This document shows, one piece after another, positions 56,495 through 64,000 of a stretch of DNA of 64,000 nt; within the stretch, counting starts at the first letter, position 1; each line of letters begins with the position of its first letter. The notes under the pieces were generated by a model. The model had not been told where the DNA came from, made no database searches, and saw nothing but the letters and a program-made list of their open reading frames with translations. Where the stretch lies: contig DJAN01000179.1 of the NCBI GenBank assembly GCA_002429615.1, positions 602 to 64,601 on the forward strand, given 5' to 3'. A program made the translations under genes and the position numbers. Origin of the DNA: Lysobacteraceae bacterium UBA6001 (GTDB taxonomy: Bacteria; Pseudomonadota; Gammaproteobacteria; Xanthomonadales; Xanthomonadaceae).

Positions 56495-58156
56495 TTACTG
56501 GCTCAGGTCCACATCCTTGGTATCGCGCAGGAACAGCGTGCCGATGATCAAGGTCATCACCGCCACCGCGATCGGGTACCACAAGCCCATGTACATGTTG
56601 CCGCTACCGGCGACCAGGCCGAACGAGATCGCCGGCAGGAAGCCACCGAACCAGCCGTTGCCGATGTGATACGGCAGCGACATCGAGGTGTAGCGGATGC
56701 GGGTCGGGAACAGCTCGACCAGGTAGGCCGCGATCGGGCCGTAGACCATGGTCACGTAGATCACCAGCAGCCACAGCAGCAGCAGCGTCATCGGGATGTT
56801 GATGCGCGCCGGGTCGGCCTTCTCCGGATAGCCGGCGGTGCCCAGCGCACCCTTCAGTTCCTTCACGAACGCATCGCCCTTGGCCTTGGCGTCATCCTTC
56901 GACAGGCCGGTGGCCTCGTAGGACGACACTTCGGTACCGCCCACGCTGACCTGCGCCAGCGAGCCCGGCGCGGCCGGCTTCACGTCGTACGGCACGCCCG
57001 CCTTGGTGAGCGCGGCGGTGGCCACGTCGCAGGAGCTGGTGAACTTGCGCACGCCAGCCGGATCGAACTGGAAGCTGCAGGTGTTCGGATCGGCGACGAC
57101 CAGGGCCGGCGACTTGGCACGCGCCTCCTCGATGCCCGGGTTGGCGTAGTGGGTGATGCCCTTGAAGATCGGGAAGTAGGTCACCGCGGCCAGCAGGCAG
57201 CCGGCGAGGATGATCTTCTTGCGGCCGATCTTGTCCGACAGCCAGCCGAACACCACGAAGAACGGGGTGGCCAGCGCCAGCGCACCGGCGATCAGCAGGT
57301 TGGCGGTGGTGCCATCGACCTTCAGTGCCTGGGTCAGGAAGAACAGCGAGTAGAACTGCCCGCCGTACCACACCACCGCCTGGCCGGCGGTGGCGCCGAG
57401 CAGGACCAGCAGCATCAGCTTGAGGTTGCCGCCCTTGAGGCTGTCACGGAACGGGGTCTTGGAGCCCTTGCCTTCCGACTTCATCTGCTGGAACAGCGGC
57501 GACTCGCTCAGCTGCATGCGGATCCACACCGACACGCCCAGCAGCACGATCGACACCAGGAACGGAATACGCCAGCCCCAGGCTTCGAACGCCTCGGTGC
57601 CCAGGGTCAGGCGCGTGCCGAGGATGACCAGCAGCGACAGGAACAGGCCCAGCGTGGCGGTGGTCTGGATGAAGCTGGTGTACAGGCCGCGCTTGCCGTC
57701 CGGTGCGTGCTCGGCCACATACGTCGCCGCGCCGCCGTACTCGCCGCCCAGGGCCAGGCCCTGCAGCAGGCGCAGCACGATCAGGATGATCGGCGCGACG
57801 ATGCCGATGCTGGCGTAGTTGGGCAGGATGCCGACCACGAACGTCGACATGCCCATCAGCAGGATGGTGACCAGGAACGTGTACTTGCGGCCGATGCGGT
57901 CGCCGAGGCTGCCGAAGAACGCCGCGCCGAACGGACGCACCGCAAAGCCGGCGGCGAAGGCCAGCAGCGCGAAGATGAAGCCGGTGGTCTCGTTGACGCC
58001 GCTGAAGAACTGCTTGGCGATGATCGCCGCGAGCGAACCGTACAGGTAGAAGTCGTACCACTCGAACACGGTGCCGAGGCTGGAGGCGAAGATGACTTTC
58101 TTGTGTCCGCCGGAAAGCACGGACTTATGGCTGGCGTTGACGCTAGTGCTGGACAT
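56495..58156 (-). CDS. MHS-family MFS metabolite:H+ symporter with large periplasmic insert
   Basis: 553-aa transporter. FEWYDFYLYG, FGSLGDRIGRKYT, LQGLALGGEYGGA and GWLSDKIGRKKI place it in the metabolite:H+ symporter group (about 430-440 aa). An extra segment of about 115 residues (about 335-452) lies between two helices of the second half and contains Cys360 and Cys376, possibly a folded extracytoplasmic domain. Neighbouring porin and divergent acs suggest a carboxylate substrate such as acetate, dicarboxylates or aromatics. Confidence 0.88.
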   Translation of the reverse strand: MSSTSVNASHKSVLSGGHKKVIFASSLGTVFEWYDFYLYGSLAAIIAKQFFSGVNETTGFIFALLAFAAGFAVRPFGAAFFGSLGDRIGRKYTFLVTILLMGMSTFVVGILPNYASIGIVAPIILIVLRLLQGLALGGEYGGAATYVAEHAPDGKRGLYTSFIQTTATLGLFLSLLVILGTRLTLGTEAFEAWGWRIPFLVSIVLLGVSVWIRMQLSESPLFQQMKSEGKGSKTPFRDSLKGGNLKLMLLVLLGATAGQAVVWYGGQFYSLFFLTQALKVDGTTANLLIAGALALATPFFVVFGWLSDKIGRKKIILAGCLLAAVTYFPIFKGITHYANPGIEEARAKSPALVVADPNTCSFQFDPAGVRKFTSSCDVATAALTKAGVPYDVKPAAPGSLAQVSVGGTEVSSYEATGLSKDDAKAKGDAFVKELKGALGTAGYPEKADPARINIPMTLLLLWLLVIYVTMVYGPIAAYLVELFPTRIRYTSMSLPYHIGNGWFGGFLPAISFGLVAGSGNMYMGLWYPIAVAVMTLIIGTLFLRDTKDVDLSQ

Positions 58157-58167
58157 GTCCGGCTCCC

Positions 58168-59580
58168 TCAGAAGGTGTATTTGACGTGGGTCTGCAGGCG
58201 GTTCAGGTCGCCGCGGTCGCCACTCTCCAGTTCACGCTGGCCCCAGATGTATTCGGCGCCCAGGTCGAGCTTGGGCAGGGGCGAATAGATCAGGTTGATG
58301 TGCGCGGACTGCGAGGACTTGGTGATGCCGAGCCCGGTGAGGTCGGTCGGGTTGTCGTACTGGGCGCGGGAATAGAACACGTTGCCGCGCAGCTTGGACG
58401 AGAACGCATGGCGCCAGCCGAGGAAGCCGGCCATCACGCCGATGTTGTCCAGATCGCCGGTGGCATCCAGCGCGGCGTCGTTGTTCAACGCCAGGCCGAC
58501 GTAACGGCCAATGCCTTCGCCGCCGGTGACCATGTAGCGGATGTCGTCGTTCTTGCCGAGGTTCCACTTGCCCGACAGGCTCAGGCCCCAGCCGAACTTC
58601 TCCGAGTCCACGTTGGCCGGACCGTTCTGGTACTTGAGCTGGCGCACCAGGCCGGCGACCGAGAAGTGGCCCCAGTCGCCCTTCGGGTTGTAGCGGACGG
58701 TGAAGTCCGGCATCGCGCCGTCGTCGCTCTGGATCTGGCCCATGTTGCCGCGGTACGGGGTGATCGCCGTTTCCGGGTTTTCCACCGAGAACGACCACGG
58801 GCCCTTGGTGTAGCGCAGCTGGGCCTGGCGGACGAACACGGTGCCTTCCGTGGGGCCGAGGAAGTCGACCGTGTCCGGCAGCGCGGCGGTGTCCTGGAAG
58901 TTGGTCCAGGCCTGGCCGGCCAGCCAGTTGTTCCACTGCACGTAGGCCTGGCGCAGGGTCAGGCTGTAGGTGTTGGTCGCCAGCTCGTTGCCGGTGAAGG
59001 CGGTGCTGCCGCCACCGAACAGGTCGAACTCCAGGTAGCTCTTCAGCTTGTCACCGCTTTCCAGGTCGGTATCGGTCGCGAACCAGAAGCGCGAGAACTG
59101 CGCGCCCATGTCGGTATCCGCACCGCCTTCGCGGGTGGCGCCACCGCCGACCGGAATGGTCTTGGGCACGTAGAACATGCGCCCCACCGTGCCGTCGGCG
59201 ATATCGCCGTCGTTGGTGCTGGTGATCGAGGCGTCGAGCTTGATGAAGCCGCCATAGGTGAAGCGGGTATTCGGACCGGCGCCGGCGGAAATCGCGGTCT
59301 TCTGGATCGGCGCGGGCGCACCGGGCTTGGGCGGCGGCGGTGCCACCGCGGCCTGGGCGGTCTTTACTTCGGTGAGCTGGGTCTGCTGCTGGGTGATCTG
59401 GCCCTGCTGCTGTTGCTGCGACTGCAGCAACAACTGGACCTGCTGTTCCAGCTGCGCGACCCGTGCTTCGAGCGCCTTCTCCCGCGCCGTCTGTGCCCAG
59501 GCCGCGCCAGGCGCGACCAGGGCCACGAACAGCGCGGCAGCGAGCGGCCGGCGAACCAGCGATGCTTTACGGATGTTCAT
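58168..59580 (-). CDS. DcaP-like trimeric outer-membrane porin
   Basis: 470-aa porin with signal peptide and a coiled-coil N-terminus (ALEARVAQLEQQVQLLLQSQQQQQ) followed by Pro-rich linker and beta-strands, ending in ...HVKYTF with terminal Phe. This fits DcaP/OprO-like porins for dicarboxylates or small anionic solutes. ATG 59580 with GGGAGGGAG upstream. It is 11 bp from the MHS transporter, forming a two-gene uptake operon. Confidence 0.9.
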   Translation of the reverse strand: MNIRKASLVRRPLAAALFVALVAPGAAWAQTAREKALEARVAQLEQQVQLLLQSQQQQQGQITQQQTQLTEVKTAQAAVAPPPPKPGAPAPIQKTAISAGAGPNTRFTYGGFIKLDASITSTNDGDIADGTVGRMFYVPKTIPVGGGATREGGADTDMGAQFSRFWFATDTDLESGDKLKSYLEFDLFGGGSTAFTGNELATNTYSLTLRQAYVQWNNWLAGQAWTNFQDTAALPDTVDFLGPTEGTVFVRQAQLRYTKGPWSFSVENPETAITPYRGNMGQIQSDDGAMPDFTVRYNPKGDWGHFSVAGLVRQLKYQNGPANVDSEKFGWGLSLSGKWNLGKNDDIRYMVTGGEGIGRYVGLALNNDAALDATGDLDNIGVMAGFLGWRHAFSSKLRGNVFYSRAQYDNPTDLTGLGITKSSQSAHINLIYSPLPKLDLGAEYIWGQRELESGDRGDLNRLQTHVKYTF

Positions 59581-59603
59581 TACTCCCTCCCGAATAATGG
59601 TTC

Positions 59604-59716
59604 GTCGTACCCGCATGGGGCACGGCTTGGCCGGAGCGTGCGGCAGGCTCCGGTCACCGCCTATTCGTCTTTGGTCGTAACCACCGCCGATGCCGCAGTG
59701 CAGTACGACCATGGTC
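59604..59716. promoter_or_regulatory. Repeated TACGAC motifs in the porin/acs divergent region
   Basis: TACGAC occurs three times: 59604-59609 and 59674-59679 on the minus strand, 59704-59709 on the plus strand. The last sits in a GACCATGGTC palindrome (59707-59716). They lie in the 261-bp gap between the porin operon and acs and are candidate binding sites for the LuxR-type regulator encoded behind acs. Confidence 0.4.
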
Positions 59717-59841
59717 TAAGCCCGCGTCCGGCAAGGGCATGGCCCGGCGCCGGGGGGATGCGGCACACTGGCCCTCTGCGGTGGCACCGGTGCGGTGCGC
59801 ACCGTCCAATCCGATAAAAGCTGAGTGCAAGTGAGGGTGCC

Positions 59842-61785
<1,944 letters not shown>

Positions 61786-61866
61786 TGATCGTGTGACACC
61801 GCGGACGGTGGCCGGCGTGACCGGTCGCCGTCCGCGCCGCTCCTCCCCCCCTGCGTGCCCCCTGCC

Positions 61867-62532
61867 ATGCCCACCTTGTTGATCGCCGACGACCATCCGT
61901 TGTTCCGTGAAGCGCTGCGCGCCGCCGTGCAGCGCGTGATGCCCGGCGTGCAGCTGTTCGAGGCCGAGAATGTCGATGCGCTGTACGCGCTGGCCGACGC
62001 CCACGCCGATGCCGACCTGCTGCTGATGGACCTCAACATGCCCGGCGCGCAGGGTTTCAGTGCGCTGGTCCATCTGCGCGCGCTGCATCCGCAGCTGCCG
62101 GTGGTGGTGGTGTCCGCACGCGAGGAGGCGACGATCATGCGCCGGGCGATCGACCATGGCGCGTTCGGCTTCATTCCCAAGTCGGCCGACTCGGACACGA
62201 TCGGCCAGGCGCTGTCGACGGTGCTGGACGGCGAGCGCTGGATTCCCACCGAGGCGCAACACCTGCCGCCGACCGATCGCGAGGAGCGCGAGGTGGGGCA
62301 GCGGCTGCGCGAACTGACGCCGCAACAGTTCCGGGTACTGCAGATGCTGGGGGCGGGCTTGTTGAACAAGCAGATCGCGTATGACCTCGGTGTGTCGGAG
62401 GCGACGATCAAGGCACATGTCACCGCGATCCTGCGCAAGCTGGGCGTCACCAACCGCACGCAGGCGGTGCTGATGGCGGGGAAGCTGGCGATCGATGCCG
62501 ATGGGATCGTGCTGCCGCCGGAAGAAGATTGA
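61867..62532 (+). CDS. LuxR-family response regulator (ErdR/CrbR-like)
   Basis: 221-aa NarL-type regulator: receiver LIADDHPLFREALRAAV with acceptor Asp in LLLMDLNMPG and conserved Lys in FIPKSAD; output HTH LTPQQFRVLQMLGAGLLNKQIAYDLGVSEATIKAHVTAILRKLGVTNRTQAV. Its place 81 bp behind acs is the position of the acetate regulator ErdR/CrbR in other gammaproteobacteria. Confidence 0.88.
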   Translation: MPTLLIADDHPLFREALRAAVQRVMPGVQLFEAENVDALYALADAHADADLLLMDLNMPGAQGFSALVHLRALHPQLPVVVVSAREEATIMRRAIDHGAFGFIPKSADSDTIGQALSTVLDGERWIPTEAQHLPPTDREEREVGQRLRELTPQQFRVLQMLGAGLLNKQIAYDLGVSEATIKAHVTAILRKLGVTNRTQAVLMAGKLAIDADGIVLPPEED

Positions 62533-62544
62533 GCGCTGTGGGTG

Positions 62545-62633
62545 GGTCGCGTCGCGGCTGAAGCCGCTCCTACAAGTGGGTGCGCGCAAGTTGGTGCGCG
62601 CACTGTAGGAGCGGCTTCAGCCGCGACGCGACC
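62545..62633. repeat. REP doublet with 29-bp perfect arms
   Basis: GTAG REP core at 62551-62573 and 62605-62627; identity extends to 29 bp on each arm (62545-62573 and 62605-62633) with a 31-bp spacer. It separates the regulator gene from the mntP riboswitch, and is followed by about 65 bp of plain sequence. Confidence 0.9.
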
Positions 62634-62699
62634 TTCTGCACAGCCCGATATAGCCGCAGCTAAGAAGATCACCCCGACCTTCGCAATTCGCAGCACCGG

Positions 62700-62727
62700 T
62701 TCCAATCGCGGAATCGCGCTGTAAACT
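62700..62727 (+). promoter_or_regulatory. Promoter of the mntP riboswitch transcript
   Basis: TTCCAA, 16-bp spacer, TAAACT, just 5' of the riboswitch. Moderate match to the sigma-70 consensus. Confidence 0.5.
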
Positions 62728-62730
62728 GCG

Positions 62731-62895
62731 CGTCCCCTTGGGGAGTAGCCTGCTTCCGCACGGAAGCGCCCGCGTCAACATACTCGGCCATTGCGCCGTG
62801 GCGCCGGCAGCCAGTGATGGTTGGCGAGACCAGCGGCTTGCGCGCGCAACGACGGTTGGGCGTGTGCGCGAGCCGTTGTCGCCATGCCCGGCCTG
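62731..62895 (+). promoter_or_regulatory. yybP-ykoY (Mn2+) riboswitch upstream of mntP
   Basis: The leader carries TTGGGGAGTAGCC (62739 region), then CGTCAACATACTCGGCC (about 62772-62789) and GGCGAGACC (62823-62831). These are the conserved core blocks of the yybP-ykoY manganese riboswitch. The following hairpin can trap the mntP ribosome site. Mn2+ should turn exporter synthesis on. Confidence 0.9.
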
Positions 62896-62904
62896 AACTC
62901 GTCC

Positions 62905-63489
62905 ATGTCTTTTCTTTCGATCCTCCTCATCGGCCTGGCCATGTCCACCGATGCGTTCGCCGCCGCCATCGGCAAGGGCGCGGCGATGCGCAAGCCGCGC
63001 TTCGTCGATGCCCTGCGTGCCGGCCTCATCTTCGGCGCGGTCGAAGCCATCACGCCGCTGATCGGCTGGCTGCTCGGTCGTGCCGCCTCGTCCTACGTCG
63101 AATCCTTCGACCACTGGATTGCCTTCGGCCTGCTCGGCATTCTCGGCGTGCACATGATCATCGCCGGCCTGCGTCCGGAATCCGACGAACCCGCCGAAGC
63201 CGAAGCCCACAGCGAACGCCATGGCCGCTTCTGGTCGCTGGCCACCACCGGCCTGGCCACCAGCATCGACGCCATGGCGATCGGCGTGGGCCTGGCCTTT
63301 CTCGATGTGCACATCGGCGTGGTCGCGGCGGTCATCGGCCTGTGCACGCTGACCATGGTCACGCTGGGCATCCTGCTGGGTCGCGTGCTCGGGGCGCTGG
63401 CCGGCAAGCGCGCGGAGATCATCGGCGGCGTAATCCTGGTGATCGTCGGCGCGACGATCCTCTACGAACACCTCAGCGGCGCGGCCTGA
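62905..63489 (+). CDS. mntP: Manganese efflux pump MntP
   Basis: 194-aa six-helix exporter. [14 protein letters not shown] and [13 protein letters not shown] carry the two conserved Asp residues of the pathway. ATG 62905 follows the riboswitch; the longer frame from 62821 is leader sequence. Confidence 0.96.
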   Translation: MSFLSILLIGLAMSTDAFAAAIGKGAAMRKPRFVDALRAGLIFGAVEAITPLIGWLLGRAASSYVESFDHWIAFGLLGILGVHMIIAGLRPESDEPAEAEAHSERHGRFWSLATTGLATSIDAMAIGVGLAFLDVHIGVVAAVIGLCTLTMVTLGILLGRVLGALAGKRAEIIGGVILVIVGATILYEHLSGAA

Positions 63490-63495
63490 CCGCGC

Positions 63496-64000
63496 CTACA
63501 ACGGCGCATCGCTGCGTGCCTGTTCGTGCAGGGCACTGAGGAAGGCGCGCAGCGAAGCCGGCTTCACCGGCTTGGTCAGCAGGCGATAACCACGCTCGCG
63601 GGCATGCTGCTTCAGCTCGTCGCGACCATCGGCGGTGAGCAGGGCGCCGGGCACCGGCGTGGCCGACGCCTCACGTAGCGCATCGAGGGTATCCAGGCCA
63701 TCGAGGCGGTCGTGCAGGTGATAGTCCACCAGCATCACGTCCGGCTGCAGCGCCATCTTCTGCACCGCCTCGTCCACGGTCGCGGCGGTGATCACCTCCA
63801 CTTCCCAGCGTCCGAGCAGCGCGCGCATGCCGTCCAGGATTTCCTGGTCGTTGTCCACGCACAGCACGCGCAGGCCGGCCAGCGAATCGTCCCGGCTCGC
63901 GGCGCGGGCGCGCGGGGCCGGCTGCGGCATCACGCCGGGCGCGACGCGCGGCAGCTGGATCGAGAACATGCTGCCGCGTCCCACCTGGCTGCGCGCATTG
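63496..64000 (-). CDS. Hybrid histidine kinase, C-terminal part (ATPase end plus receiver)
   Basis: Truncated by the window edge; the frame is open at base 64000. Residues SQVGRGSMFSIQLPR are the end of a histidine-kinase ATPase domain. A receiver follows: VLCVDNDQEILDGM, acceptor Asp in VMLVDYHLHD, and LLTKPVKPASLRAFL with the conserved Lys. This ending fits CrbS/MxtR-type hybrid kinases, the partners of the CrbR/ErdR regulator found 1 kb away. The N-terminus would settle it. Confidence 0.8.
   Translation of the reverse strand, partial: NARSQVGRGSMFSIQLPRVAPGVMPQPAPRARAASRDDSLAGLRVLCVDNDQEILDGMRALLGRWEVEVITAATVDEAVQKMALQPDVMLVDYHLHDRLDGLDTLDALREASATPVPGALLTADGRDELKQHARERGYRLLTKPVKPASLRAFLSALHEQARSDAPL

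Noticed and set aside
62821-62904. N-terminal extension of MntP from TTG 62821
   Set aside because: This stretch is the riboswitch (GGCGAGACC) and its hairpin; the family N-terminus begins at 62905.

Overview
The window is a GC-rich, gene-dense chromosomal segment of a yellow-pigmented gammaproteobacterium of the Xanthomonadaceae (Xanthomonas, Pseudoxanthomonas, Lysobacter or Luteimonas type). The evidence is a complete brominated-aryl-polyene (xanthomonadin) locus with its divergent XanB2-type chorismatase, a C-rich-loop sRNA of the sX13 type beside polA, tandem periplasmic sodC genes, and GTAG-headed REP hairpins with a REP-associated transposase. No phage, plasmid, CRISPR or tRNA gene was seen.

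Layout. 1-4.4 kb holds nitrogen control: the 3' part of amtB, an AmpD-like lipoprotein amidase, and ntrB-ntrC with an NtrC operator overlapping the ntrB start. 4.4-5.7 kb holds two tandem Cu/Zn superoxide dismutase lipoproteins. 5.7-6.0 kb is a mosaic of intergenic repeats. 6-13 kb holds an unknown protein, the thiolase fadI, and a YcgL / membrane-ankyrin / small tyrosine-phosphatase gene string. 13.0-29.4 kb is the xanthomonadin operon on the minus strand: 16 almost uniformly overlapping genes for ACPs, ketosynthases, ketoreductase, dehydratases, AMP-ligase, thioesterase, acyltransferases, a glycosyltransferase, an ammonia-lyase, a flavin halogenase-like enzyme and an export set. xanB2 is divergent at 29.5 kb.

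30.6-34.6 kb holds an S9 peptidase, a small membrane protein and hemF. 34.7-38.2 kb holds the sRNA, polA and a small lipoprotein. 38.2-44.5 kb holds a universal stress protein with an FNR-type box, uvrD, a flavoprotein, a cardiolipin synthase and rpmB-rpmG. 44.7-49.7 kb holds a DUF885 metallopeptidase, the REP transposase and a string of sugar or envelope genes. 49.7-52.9 kb is parB-parA-rsmG plus a phosphopantetheinyl transferase that could activate the pigment ACPs. 53-56.4 kb holds small stress and repair genes and an aldehyde dehydrogenase. 56.5-64 kb is an acetate or carboxylate module: MHS transporter and DcaP-like porin divergent from acs, a LuxR-type response regulator behind acs, the manganese exporter mntP under a yybP-ykoY riboswitch, and the 3' end of a hybrid histidine kinase that may be the regulator's partner.

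Functional links inferred: the PPTase at 52.3 kb, XanB2 and the operon together can make, activate, build and export the pigment; ACP carriers, a LolA-like protein, a lipoprotein and an MMPL pump suggest delivery to the outer membrane. The two-component genes around acs resemble the CrbS/CrbR (MxtR/ErdR) acetate switch.
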